From NCBI RefSeq assembly GCF_900111495.1, contig NZ_FOIU01000001.1, positions 124,001-188,000 on the forward strand: a stretch of 64,000 nt of DNA, read 5' to 3'. This stretch comes from Chryseobacterium wanjuense (GTDB taxonomy: Bacteria > Bacteroidota > Bacteroidia > Flavobacteriales > Weeksellaceae). The notes under the pieces are model-generated. The model searched no databases and had not been told where the DNA came from. It saw nothing but the letters and a program-made list of their open reading frames with translations. Positions 53,841 to 62,086 of the stretch are shown piece by piece. A program made the translations under genes and the position numbers. Each line of letters opens with the position of its first letter. The stretch's first letter is position 1.

Positions 53841-54089
53841 TTACATTTTAAAAATTGCAGTTACAAACAAAACTTCATCATTTTCAAATATATAATGAAT
53901 ATTGACAGGGAAATTTTTCATTTCATTAATGCTGACTTCCTCTGATCTCTCTGTTTGCTGCGAAATTTCATTAATGGATTCCTTTAAATCCTCCAGAAAA
54001 TCAATTCCCGTGTTTCCCTTTTCCGCGTTGAATACACGCAGAAGAAGCCGTATATCGTTTTTGGCAATGGAAGAGAGAAGAACTTTCAT
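53841..54089 (-). CDS. RelE/ParE-like toxin of a type II toxin-antitoxin pair
   Basis: An 82-residue basic protein with ParE/RelE-like order: an N-terminal strand (MKVLLSSIAKNDIRLLLRVFN), a helical part (LEDLKESINEISQQTER) and C-terminal strands (FPVNIHYIFENDEVLFVTAIF). It lacks a clear catalytic Arg/His set, so which target it hits is unclear. Its ATG abuts the antitoxin stop directly, with no spacer. The antitoxin is encoded first, as usual. A terminator follows. Confidence 0.7.
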   Translation of the reverse strand: MKVLLSSIAKNDIRLLLRVFNAEKGNTGIDFLEDLKESINEISQQTERSEEVSINEMKNFPVNIHYIFENDEVLFVTAIFKM

Positions 54090-54320
54090 TTAGGCACAAT
54101 ACTTTTTCAGCTCAGAAATATTTTCGTAGAAATCTAATTTTGTACCCGGATTCTCATTATGAAACTGAATCCTGTATAAAACTTCATCCAATTGAAATTG
54201 AGGAACAGCAGATTTGTTCTCCGTTTCAAAAATTTCCATCATTTTTACAAAAGCTTCCAAAACTTCCGGACTGAAGTTTTCAATCTTATTTTTTAAAATT
54301 TCTGCAGTTGTATTCATCAT
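54090..54320 (-). CDS. Antitoxin of the pair
   Basis: A 76-residue acidic, mostly helical protein: MNTTAEILKNKIENFSPEVLEAFVKMMEIFET, then a tail LDEVLYRIQFHNENPGTKLDFYENISELKKYCA. I do not recognise a DNA-binding fold. The order, size and zero spacing to the ParE-like gene identify it as its antitoxin. The start could be either of two adjacent Met codons at 54320 or 54317. Confidence 0.65.
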   Translation of the reverse strand: MMNTTAEILKNKIENFSPEVLEAFVKMMEIFETENKSAVPQFQLDEVLYRIQFHNENPGTKLDFYENISELKKYCA

Positions 54321-54493
54321 TTTTTAAATTTTTAAGGTTATGTTGTGTTTTTTGATGGAGTGAAGTTAATAAAAATTAATTAAATTTCATAATTTAATTA
54401 AAAATAATAGGGGTGTTGACTTAAATTTTTAATTATTTTGAGTTTAATAAGATGAAATAATGGGGGTGTTCTTCTTTTTTTGTATTTTTAATC

Positions 54494-54522
54494 AAAAAAA
54501 TAACCTCCGTTTCCGAAGGTTA
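54494..54522 (-). terminator. Intrinsic terminator of hemH
   Basis: On the minus strand TAACCTTCG-GAAA-CGGAGGTTA with a following T run, close to the hemH stop. Confidence 0.85.
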
Positions 54523-54527
54523 ATATG

Positions 54528-55589
54528 TTAAACTAAATAAAATTCATTGAGTTTTTCTTCACATAAGGTCTTTACCACTTCTATCCAGCGGTCTTCATCA
54601 TTCAGACAGGGGATATAATGGAAATTTTCACCGCCTCCGTGCAAGAACTGCTCTTTTCCTTCCACCGAAATTTCTTCCAGGGTTTCCAGACAGTCTGAAA
54701 CAAAGGCCGGACAGACAATAGCCAGGTTTTTCACTCCTTTAGCCGGAATGGTTTCCAAGGTTTCATCGGTGTAAGGCTCGATCCATTTATCTTTTCCTAA
54801 TCTCGACTGGAAAGAAACAATCGTTTTTTCTTTCGGTAAATTAAGCTTTTCGATCACCAGATTCGTCGTCGTAAAACATTGGTGACGGTAGCAGAAACTA
54901 TGGCTCGGGTTGCTTTCTCTTGAGCAGCAGTCGTTCAGATTACAGGTTTTTGTAGGATCGGTCTTATAAATATGCCTTTCCGGAACGCCGTGATAGGAGA
55001 ATTGTAATGCATCGAAATTTTCAGGAAGCTTTTCCTTAATGCTTTCTGCAAGACAATTGATATAAATATCCCTGTTATAAAAAGGTTGAATATAATTGAT
55101 CTTCACCTTCGGGAACTTCTGTTTTCTTACTTCTTCCGCTTTTTCGATCACAGTTTCCGTTGTACTCATCGCATATTGCGGGTACAGAGGGAAGAGTACG
55201 ATCTCGGTAACGCCTTTATCCACCAGCTTCTGAATTCCGGCTTCAATGCTTGGTTGCGCATATCTCATCCCGATTTCCACGGGAACATCTACCAGTTTTT
55301 GCAATTTCCTCTGGATTTTTTCTGTAATGACGATAAGCGGAGAACCTTCATCTGTCCACACTGTTTTGTAGGCTTCGGCAGATTTCGGAGGTCTTGTTTT
55401 TAAAATAATTCCCTGAACGAGAAGGGCCCGGAAAATCCAACGGTAGTCGATCACTCTTTCGTCCATCAAAAATTCGTCTAGATATTCCTTTACATCTTGT
55501 ACGGCCGTAGATCTGGGAGATCCAAGATTGACTAATAAAATTCCTTTTTTAGAGTTTCGGGATTCGGGATTCGAGGTTTCTTTCTGCAA
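54528..55589 (-). CDS. hemH: Ferrochelatase
   Basis: It inserts Fe2+ into protoporphyrin IX. 353 residues. GILLVNLGSPRSTAVQDVKEYLDEFL is the N-terminal family edge, and FSYHGVPERH (residues 197-206) holds the catalytic His. A cysteine cluster follows: C216, C221, C222, C233, C238 (CNLNDCCSRESNPSHSFC...C), which suggests a metal or Fe-S site that many ferrochelatases lack. The C-terminus carries CPAFVSDCLETLEEI. The first 13 residues (MQKETSNPESRNS) are encoded by a simple TTCGGGATTCG repeat, not conserved sequence. Confidence 0.95.
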   Translation of the reverse strand: MQKETSNPESRNSKKGILLVNLGSPRSTAVQDVKEYLDEFLMDERVIDYRWIFRALLVQGIILKTRPPKSAEAYKTVWTDEGSPLIVITEKIQRKLQKLVDVPVEIGMRYAQPSIEAGIQKLVDKGVTEIVLFPLYPQYAMSTTETVIEKAEEVRKQKFPKVKINYIQPFYNRDIYINCLAESIKEKLPENFDALQFSYHGVPERHIYKTDPTKTCNLNDCCSRESNPSHSFCYRHQCFTTTNLVIEKLNLPKEKTIVSFQSRLGKDKWIEPYTDETLETIPAKGVKNLAIVCPAFVSDCLETLEEISVEGKEQFLHGGGENFHYIPCLNDEDRWIEVVKTLCEEKLNEFYLV

Positions 55590-55692
55590 GATTTTTTCTT
55601 TTAAAGGTTTAAAGTTTAAGGTTTAGTGTTTAAAGTTCATGGTCTAAAGTTTTGTGTATTAACATTAAACTTAAAACTCAGAACTCAAAACT

Positions 55693-56571
55693 TTATCCGT
55701 TAACCGCTTCCACTCTTTCCACCAAATCCGGAACGAATTGTTTTAAGATATTTTCGATTCCGTTTTTCAGAGTAGCGGTAGAACTTGGGCAGCCTGAGCA
55801 CGCTCCCTGAAGAAGCATTTTTGCTGTTTTGTGTTCTTTATCGTATTCCATTAAAGAAATTTTTCCGCCGTCATTTTCTACTGCAGGAGCAACGTATTCG
55901 TTTAAGATGTCAGAAATTTTCTGTTCGTCTTCCGTATAATCTCTGTTGATGATTTTCTCAACCGGATTTTCGTGTTTTTGAGACTCAAGGGTTGAAATTT
56001 TACCTCCGTTTTGAAGATATTCGGCAATCATCCCACGAACAGCCATCATCACCTGATGCCATTCTACGGAATTATCTCTTGTCACCGCCACAAAATTATC
56101 AGAAATAAAAACTTCGGAAGCAAAATCAAATTCCTTGAAAATAGCTTCAGCCAAAGGAACTCCATCAGCAGTTTCTCTGGATTTCACTTCTACAAATCCT
56201 TCAAGCAATAGTTTGCTGGAAACAAACTTCATTACATTCGGGTTCGGAGTCATTTCTGCATAGATCTGATACATTTCTTTTTTCTTTTGAAGATAAACTC
56301 TTGGGTTGGCCAATAATTCGTCTTCAATTACATTTTTCAGGCTTTCTGCTACATGTTCCCATTCTATTGTATCTTGTTTTGCCACTGCTACAAAATTTGC
56401 CGTAATGAAAACTCTTTCTACAAATGGATAATTGAATAGCTCCTGTGCTAAAGGAATTTCTGAAATATCTGAATCTCTGTCCAACTCCAAAGATCCCGGA
56501 ATCAGGTTGTAATCAGCCACAAATTTCATCACTTTCGGGTTTTCGGTTGGTTCTATAAGTATAGTATGCAT
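55693..56571 (-). CDS. NifU-like scaffold protein with two N-terminal domains
   Basis: A Fe-S cluster carrier of the Nfu type. Two copies of the Nfu N-terminal domain are in tandem: residues 1-86 (MHTILIEPTENPKVMKF ... FITANFVAVAKQD) and about 97-185 (YQIYAEMTPNPNVMKF ... FISDNFVAVTRDN). The C-terminal NifU domain (about 215-292) carries the cluster cysteines in GACSGCPSS. The frame also opens at an ATG at 56595, but the conserved edge is MHTILIE at 56571, so I take that. Length is 292 residues. It supplies clusters to targets such as NadA-type enzymes; the specific clients are unknown. Confidence 0.9.
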   Translation of the reverse strand: MHTILIEPTENPKVMKFVADYNLIPGSLELDRDSDISEIPLAQELFNYPFVERVFITANFVAVAKQDTIEWEHVAESLKNVIEDELLANPRVYLQKKKEMYQIYAEMTPNPNVMKFVSSKLLLEGFVEVKSRETADGVPLAEAIFKEFDFASEVFISDNFVAVTRDNSVEWHQVMMAVRGMIAEYLQNGGKISTLESQKHENPVEKIINRDYTEDEQKISDILNEYVAPAVENDGGKISLMEYDKEHKTAKMLLQGACSGCPSSTATLKNGIENILKQFVPDLVERVEAVNG

Positions 56572-56726
56572 TTTTTCGTTAAATTTGAGATACAAAAATA
56601 CGTATTTAGAATTTAGAAGCTAGATGTTAGAGGTTAGATTTTTGCTATCAGTATCATTTGAAAATCGTGAAGTAAGAATTTAATTTTTAAATCAACTCAT
56701 TTTCAGTTATCATCAAATTAAAATTT

Positions 56727-57263
56727 ATGGCTTTAATAAAAGAACTTTTAGGAAAAACACCGCAAATCGGTGAAAATACCTTTTTGGCTGAAACGGCAAC
56801 GATCATCGGAGATGTTACGATGGGAAAAGACTGCAGTATCTGGTATAATGCCGTGATCAGGGGAGATGTTCATTACATCAAAATGGGAGATAAAGTGAAT
56901 GTTCAGGATAATGCAATGCTGCACTGTACTTATCAAAAGCATCCCTTAAATATTGGAAACAACGTATCTATCGGTCATAATGCGATTGTTCACGGATGTA
57001 CGATTCTGGATAATGTCCTGATCGGGATGGGAGCCATTGTAATGGATGCCTGCCTTGTGGAAGAGAATTCTATTGTTGGTGCGGGTTCGGTGGTTACTCA
57101 GGGAACGCATATCAAGTCCGGAGAAGTTTGGGGCGGAGTTCCTGCGAAGAAAATTAAAGATATTAATGCTCAGTTACTGGAAGGGGAAGTGAACAGAATT
57201 GCAGATAATTATGTAAAATATTCTTCATGGTATAAAGAAAATGTGAAGCATGTTGAAGGATAG
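56727..57263 (+). CDS. Gamma-class carbonic anhydrase-like hexapeptide protein
   Basis: A left-handed beta-helix protein of the YrdA/CaiE type, 178 residues. Zinc ligands H66 (AMLHCT), H84 (IGHNAIVHG) and H89 are spaced by 18 and 5 residues, as in the family. IWYNAVIRGDVHYIKMG is the second coil. Members interconvert CO2 and bicarbonate or have a chaperone-like function. The gene has no close partner. Confidence 0.93.
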   Translation: MALIKELLGKTPQIGENTFLAETATIIGDVTMGKDCSIWYNAVIRGDVHYIKMGDKVNVQDNAMLHCTYQKHPLNIGNNVSIGHNAIVHGCTILDNVLIGMGAIVMDACLVEENSIVGAGSVVTQGTHIKSGEVWGGVPAKKIKDINAQLLEGEVNRIADNYVKYSSWYKENVKHVEG

Positions 57264-57334
57264 TTGAAGTCAATGATGAATGTTGCTTTGCAGGTCAATT
57301 CACTTTGTTTGTCAATTTTTTATTGAGAGAGAAA

Positions 57335-57370
57335 CCATTCACTTGCGAAGCAAAATTCACCATTCACATA
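57335..57370. repeat. Dispersed intergenic repeat
   Basis: CACTTGCGAAGCAAAATTCACC here is the reverse complement of a run at about 15122-15148 (GTGAATTTTGCTTTGCGG). It is one of several related elements. Confidence 0.5.
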
Positions 57371-57372
57371 TT

Positions 57373-57408
57373 AAAAAAGCTTTATCAAAGTTGATAAAGC
57401 TTTTTTTT
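57373..57408. terminator. Bidirectional intrinsic terminator
   Basis: AAAAAAGCTTTATCAA pairs with TTGATAAAGCTTTTTT, two bases of loop. It works in both directions for the convergent genes. Confidence 0.9.
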
Positions 57409-57460
57409 AAATCCTTAATGCAAAACTCCTGTGAGTTTAATATGTTTATATGATAATTTA

Positions 57461-57901
57461 CTAGTGTACAAGTTCTGCTTTTCCGTTGACGCATTTGATG
57501 GAAGTTGGTGGCTCGATCATCATACAGTCTGACATGATATTGTATTTCTGGTTGAAAGCTTTTACCTTTTCCGTATAATCATTGATTTTCGGAAGAATTG
57601 TAGCTTCCAGTTTTTTCGGATAAGCGATGTATAATTGAGGTCCGCCGCAAGATTTTGCACCCATCGGAGCAAAGGTCCATTCATTGATATTGGTACATTT
57701 TTCTTTGGAAATTTCAGATTCAATAGATCCTTTTATTTTGTCCAGCTGAGCCTGGTCGTAAGTCTGGCTGTTTTCATCGGCCGGTCTTTCTGCGATATCT
57801 TTAGGGAGGTTAGCATTGGCTTTTTTTACCGTATTACACGAAACTAAAGTTAGGCTAATACAAAATACTACGGCAGATATTTGCAGGAATATATTTTTCA
57901 T
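57461..57901 (-). CDS. Small lipoprotein of unknown function
   Basis: A lipoprotein of about 146 residues with the lipobox cysteine at C22 (SLTLVSC). The mature part has six cysteines (such as EKCTNINEWTF, KSCGGPQLY, SDCMMIEPPTS, IKCVNGK), which suggest disulfides or metal binding. The frame also reaches an ATG at 57922, but MKNIFLQISAVVF at 57901 gives a normal signal sequence. I do not recognise a family. Confidence 0.7.
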   Translation of the reverse strand: MKNIFLQISAVVFCISLTLVSCNTVKKANANLPKDIAERPADENSQTYDQAQLDKIKGSIESEISKEKCTNINEWTFAPMGAKSCGGPQLYIAYPKKLEATILPKINDYTEKVKAFNQKYNIMSDCMMIEPPTSIKCVNGKAELVH

Positions 57902-57970
57902 AATAATTTTTTTTCTGAGCAATAATTTTCAAAAGTTATGCCAAGATAAAAAATTCAAATTCATTTTCCG

Positions 57971-57978
57971 TAATTTTG
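57971..57978 (+). promoter_or_regulatory. -7 element of the PIF1-like helicase gene
   Basis: TAATTTTG matches TAnnTTTG only 7 bases before ATG 57985. Transcription would begin at or next to the start codon, giving a leaderless mRNA. It also rules out the in-frame TTG at 57976 as start. Confidence 0.55.
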
Positions 57979-57984
57979 ACGACG

Positions 57985-60111
57985 ATGAACAATCATTTTT
58001 TTGACTTAATAGAGCATACCAACCGAAGCGTTTTTCTCACGGGGAAAGCGGGAACAGGAAAGACAACCTTTCTTAATGATTTTGTAAAGCGCACACGCAA
58101 AAAGCATATTGTAGTGGCTCCCACGGGAATTGCTGCGATCAATGCGGGCGGAGTTACCATTCATTCGATGTTTGGTCTGCCTTTGAGGACTTTTTTACCG
58201 ACAACAGAAAGAATAGATACCAGTTTGGCCAACAATATTGCCGATCTGATGCCGCATTTCAAATATCGAAAAGACAAACTTAAGCTTTTAAGAGAAGTGG
58301 AAATCATTATCATCGATGAGGTTTCCATGCTGCGCGCCGATGTTTTGGATATGATGGATTTTTCGTTAAGATTTATCAGAAGGAATAATCAGCGTTTTGG
58401 CGGTGTTCAGATGCTTTTTATTGGGGATTTGTACCAGCTTCCGCCGGTGGTGAGAGATGAGCATATCCTGAAGATGTTTTACAATTCGCCTTTCTTTTTT
58501 GATAGTCTTGCGATTAAAGAAATTCCTTTAATTACGATTGAATTAACGAAAGTATACCGTCAGACCGATGAGGAATTCCTGGATATATTAAATGCCATCC
58601 GGGATGGAGACATTGCTAATATTGATTTTGAACATTTAAATGAAAGATACGATCCTGATTTTGAAATAGGAAATGAGTCATACGTTTATCTGTGTTCCCA
58701 CAATAAAATGGCGGATGAGATCAATGTAGAGAAATTGGCGGAAATAAAAGTGGATGCTAAAACCTATGAAGCTAAACTTTTTGGGGAGTTTAAAGAAAAT
58801 CAGTTTCCGAACGAGCAGTTTTTAGAATTAAAAATCGGAGCTCAGATCATGTTTATCCGAAATGATATTTCAGGAGAAAAGAAATATTTCAACGGAAAAC
58901 TGGGCGAAATTTCTGCTTTGGACGAAAACGAAATCAAGGTCATTCTCGATGGGAGTGAAAGGGAAATTGTTGTAAAAAGGGAAGTTTGGGAACAGAAAAA
59001 ATATTTCCTGGATACCGAAAAAAATATTAAGGAAGAGGTTTTGGGAAGCTTCGAACAATTTCCGATAAAGCTGGCGTGGGCGGTAACGATTCATAAAAGT
59101 CAGGGTCTTACGTTTGATAAAGTGATCATTGATGCAGGAAAAAGCTTTACGGCAGGTCAGGTTTATGTGGCGTTGTCCCGTTGTAGAACGTTGGAAGGCA
59201 TTGTTTTAAAATCTAAAATCACTCCCGAGATTATTTTTAAAGATAACAGAATTCTCCATTTCCATTCGGATACGGTGGCCAATGACCATGTTGAAAATAT
59301 TTTAAATAAAGAAAAATACGATTACAGCATCCGAAAAGTCCTTCGTACGCTAGATTGTGTGTGGTTTTTAAAGGAAGTTGAAGAGTGGAACAAGCTTTCA
59401 ATAACGACGAAAAGTATTGATGTATTTAAAACAAACCAGCTTTATCAACAATTGAAACCGGAGATTGTCAATCTTGGGAAGATTTTTGAAAAATTGGAAA
59501 GGGTAATTTCACAGAAGGTTAATAATTTTATCGAACAAAAGGAAGAATGGTCTGAAATTGAAAGCAAAACAAAAGGCGCGGTTAATTTCTTTTTTACCGA
59601 GATCAGAGATAAAGTTTTCAATCCTCTGAAAGAATTTTATGCTGAAATAAAGGGCTCAAAAGGGTTGAAGCAATACAATGAAGAGTTCAGAGTCTGGCTG
59701 GAAGATATTGAAGAATATCTGAATAGCTTGAAGGAAATCCATTTGCTGGAAACCAAGCTTCTGGATGAGAAAAATGACAAGGAAGTCAGCATGAAAATTG
59801 CAAAAGTCCCTTCGCAGGTTCTTACGTTTCAACTATTCGAACAAGGGAAAACGATTTCTGAGATTGCAATGGAAAGAGGTCTGGTAAAAGAAACGGTGAT
59901 CGGGCATCTTGCCAAATTCGCTGAACAAGGGCTGCTGGATATTTCCCGAGTGATTACTACGGACAAGATCAAGGCTTTTGAAGAAATATTTTACAAAGAT
60001 CCGAAAGAAACATTAACGGAGTGGAAAAATGTGCTGCCGAATGATTTTGAGTTTAATGAAATCCGGATTTTGATTAATCATTTTAATTATCAAAAGGAAA
60101 AATCGAAATAA
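57985..60111 (+). CDS. PIF1/RecD-like helicase with C-terminal winged-helix domain
   Basis: A 5'-3' DNA helicase of superfamily 1B. The 708 residues include the P-loop GKAGTGKTT (20-28), DEVSMLRADVLDMMD (about residue 110), GDLYQLPPV (motif III), and IHKSQGLTFDKVIID and YVALSRCRTLEGIVL (motifs V and VI). Residues about 430-600 are charged helices, and 610-660 hold a helix-turn-helix (VLTFQLFEQGKTISEIAMERGLVKETVIGHLAKFAEQGLL) of the RecQ C-terminal type. A role in replication or G-quadruplex removal is known for the family. Whether this one acts at plasmids or the chromosome cannot be told. Confidence 0.92.
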   Translation: MNNHFFDLIEHTNRSVFLTGKAGTGKTTFLNDFVKRTRKKHIVVAPTGIAAINAGGVTIHSMFGLPLRTFLPTTERIDTSLANNIADLMPHFKYRKDKLKLLREVEIIIIDEVSMLRADVLDMMDFSLRFIRRNNQRFGGVQMLFIGDLYQLPPVVRDEHILKMFYNSPFFFDSLAIKEIPLITIELTKVYRQTDEEFLDILNAIRDGDIANIDFEHLNERYDPDFEIGNESYVYLCSHNKMADEINVEKLAEIKVDAKTYEAKLFGEFKENQFPNEQFLELKIGAQIMFIRNDISGEKKYFNGKLGEISALDENEIKVILDGSEREIVVKREVWEQKKYFLDTEKNIKEEVLGSFEQFPIKLAWAVTIHKSQGLTFDKVIIDAGKSFTAGQVYVALSRCRTLEGIVLKSKITPEIIFKDNRILHFHSDTVANDHVENILNKEKYDYSIRKVLRTLDCVWFLKEVEEWNKLSITTKSIDVFKTNQLYQQLKPEIVNLGKIFEKLERVISQKVNNFIEQKEEWSEIESKTKGAVNFFFTEIRDKVFNPLKEFYAEIKGSKGLKQYNEEFRVWLEDIEEYLNSLKEIHLLETKLLDEKNDKEVSMKIAKVPSQVLTFQLFEQGKTISEIAMERGLVKETVIGHLAKFAEQGLLDISRVITTDKIKAFEEIFYKDPKETLTEWKNVLPNDFEFNEIRILINHFNYQKEKSK

Positions 60112-60118
60112 AATAAAG

Positions 60119-60156
60119 AAGGTTTTAATAATTAATGAATTACTAAAACCTTTTTT
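60119..60156. terminator. Intrinsic terminator between the helicase gene and the lipoprotein operon
   Basis: AAGGTTTTA / TAAAACCTT, 9 bp, with a T run on the plus strand; the minus-strand side also ends in a weaker T run. Confidence 0.8.
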
Positions 60157-60160
60157 GTTT

Positions 60161-60598
60161 CTATTTATTTGAAAAATTTTGGTTGACTCTGTATCCCACG
60201 ATTTGTATATTTCCATCCTTGTCTTTTTCCAAAGTGAAAGATTCTTCAGTTTTTTCACTGCCTCTTTTCACATCATACACGTAGAAATACTGACTTCGGG
60301 CATTCGTTCCTTTTACGATCATGGTTTCCCATTTCACAAGATTATATTCCTGAACAGGACCGATTTTATTGGTGACCTCAAGAAGCTCGTCTAATTTTCC
60401 TTTATCCGTAACCGTGAAAAATTTTTCACCAAACAATTTATAAATATCCTCCTTATTATCTCCATATCGCAGTTCCCAGTAAAATTTTTGCGGAATTTTT
60501 TCTCCGTCTTTTTTATCGGATTCCCTATCTTTATAAAATTCATTAAAAGAACAGCTTATTAAAATGAAGGAAATAAATAGTAAATAAAATTTTTTCAT
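60161..60598 (-). CDS. Lipoprotein, third gene of the 60.1-61.8 kb operon
   Basis: A 145-residue lipoprotein with C16 as lipobox cysteine (FILISC). The mature part is mixed alpha/beta and charged (YGDNKEDIYKLFGEKFFTVTDKGKLDEL, SQYFYVYDVKRGSEKTEESF). No family recognised. It begins one base after the stop of the gene before it, so it is translated from the same message. Confidence 0.65.
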   Translation of the reverse strand: MKKFYLLFISFILISCSFNEFYKDRESDKKDGEKIPQKFYWELRYGDNKEDIYKLFGEKFFTVTDKGKLDELLEVTNKIGPVQEYNLVKWETMIVKGTNARSQYFYVYDVKRGSEKTEESFTLEKDKDGNIQIVGYRVNQNFSNK

Positions 60599-60599
60599 A

Positions 60600-61052
60600 T
60601 TAGTTATTATCTAAGATTATTTTTCTTCTGTTATTATCCCAGTAACTTGCTTCACGACTTTCATTTCTTTGTTCAACCTCGGTATTTTCTATTTCATTAA
60701 ATCTGCTTTTATCAGTTTCAGCAAATTCAATTATTGTAAAATATTTTTCATCAAGATTATTAAAATCGACTAATTTCAGATATTCATCAATAGAATTTTT
60801 ATCAATCATAATTTTTCCTCCTCCACACCAATGTCTGTCTTGTCCATTTTTTTTGACACCCGAAACCCAATACTCTTCGCCAGTTTCTACATCAAAATGA
60901 TTTCCGTAAATGCCGGGATTTTTAAGTTTCTTCAAAGCTTTATTGTTGAAATAAACTGTTTGTCCGGATTTTGAAAATTCCACAAAACCAATCCATGCGG
61001 GTCCGTGATGACCGGAGGATTTGTTTTCGATGTACATTATTTTTGATTCCAT
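60600..61052 (-). CDS. Cytoplasmic protein of unknown function, second gene of the operon
   Basis: A 150-residue protein without a signal, MESKIMYIENKSSGHHGPAWIGFVEF, with conserved-looking GGKIMIDKNSIDEYLKLVDF and ASYWDNNRR ends. The frame opens further upstream (61136), but that part would overlap the previous gene. MESKIMY at 61052 is the natural start, 10 bases after the stop of the gene before it. I recall related short proteins in Flavobacteria without a proven function. Histidines and cysteine (HWCGGGK) could bind metal. Confidence 0.6.
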   Translation of the reverse strand: MESKIMYIENKSSGHHGPAWIGFVEFSKSGQTVYFNNKALKKLKNPGIYGNHFDVETGEEYWVSGVKKNGQDRHWCGGGKIMIDKNSIDEYLKLVDFNNLDEKYFTIIEFAETDKSRFNEIENTEVEQRNESREASYWDNNRRKIILDNN

Positions 61053-61062
61053 GATACTGAAT

Positions 61063-61806
61063 TTAATAATGCTCATAATGAAAATGTTGAGCGCATCGAA
61101 GATAAAAAATATTTGTAATAAGATGATCAAGTTCATCCACCAACAAATCTATTTTTTTTGATCGATCAATTTTCTGTTCCTCCGTACTTTCTGTATCGAT
61201 TTTGGTTTCGTCTTTAACTAATTGCCGTAAAGATTGTAGATAAAGTTTTTTCTGTTTCGAAATGTCATACGGATCTTTAAAACTGGCATCATTATCAAGA
61301 GAATGTAAATAAATGGAATATTCTGTGTACCCTAAAATCCTTGGTTCTTGATGTGCAAAGTATGTCCCTCCATAAGTAAGTGCACTAAAAATCGAATTAA
61401 TATTTGAATAGATTTTGATCAATTTTTTTCTCTGTTCCGAACATTTTTCTACACTGTTTCTTTGTTTTAGAAAATATGCATATAAAATATAATACGAATC
61501 TTTACCGGCTTCACTTCCGAAGCCTAAGCTATTAATCGTATAAAAAGTATCAGGACTTTGAACCATCTCATCAAAAAATTCTGGATGATCGTCTATGATT
61601 TTATTGAATTTCTTTTTCTCAAAGTTCAAAATAATATCATTTTCAGTTTTTATGACTAAAGTGTCTAGTTTAGTGTGATATTTTGAATTTTTATTTTTTT
61701 GAACTTCTGATTCTTTTTGTTTCTCAAGATTTTTTTTGAAGTTTTCGTTCTTATTACAGCTGAAAAGTAAGAAAAATACAGAAAAGCAAAGAAGAATATT
61801 TTTCAT
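61063..61806 (-). CDS. Lipoprotein, first gene of the 60.1-61.8 kb operon
   Basis: A 247-residue lipoprotein with C17 as lipobox cysteine (FFLLFSC). The mature part is charged and helical (FEKKKFNKIIDDHPEFFDEM, QRNSVEKCSEQRKKLIKIYSNINSIF). It ends with YLRCAQHFHYEHY, and two cysteines are spaced along it. No family recognised. It heads a tight three-gene operon with a cytoplasmic protein and a second lipoprotein. Confidence 0.65.
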   Translation of the reverse strand: MKNILLCFSVFFLLFSCNKNENFKKNLEKQKESEVQKNKNSKYHTKLDTLVIKTENDIILNFEKKKFNKIIDDHPEFFDEMVQSPDTFYTINSLGFGSEAGKDSYYILYAYFLKQRNSVEKCSEQRKKLIKIYSNINSIFSALTYGGTYFAHQEPRILGYTEYSIYLHSLDNDASFKDPYDISKQKKLYLQSLRQLVKDETKIDTESTEEQKIDRSKKIDLLVDELDHLITNIFYLRCAQHFHYEHY

Positions 61807-62048
61807 GGATAGTTTTTAATTGTTAAATATACTAATGAATATCATATTTAAAACCATTTTAAGCTTTAAATGAAGCATAAATATTTTCATCAAAAAGAGC
61901 TCAACTTAGAAAATGTATTTGAACTTTTAAGAATATAAACTCTATAAAGAAAAATTGGTCAGTTTAACTTTTATTCCCATAGTTTTTTCCTGAAATAACC
62001 GATCAGACTTATCAATTACAAAAAGTAACTAATGCAGTTTATATGTTT

Positions 62049-62056
62049 TAAATTTG
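62049..62056 (+). promoter_or_regulatory. -7 element of the LLM oxidoreductase gene
   Basis: TAAATTTG matches TAnnTTTG, 31 bases before the ATG at 62087. It overlaps the TTG at 62054 from which the frame could also open, so that TTG is not the start. Confidence 0.6.
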
Positions 62057-62086
62057 TTTGGTTTTTTAGACCTAAAATTTAAAAAT

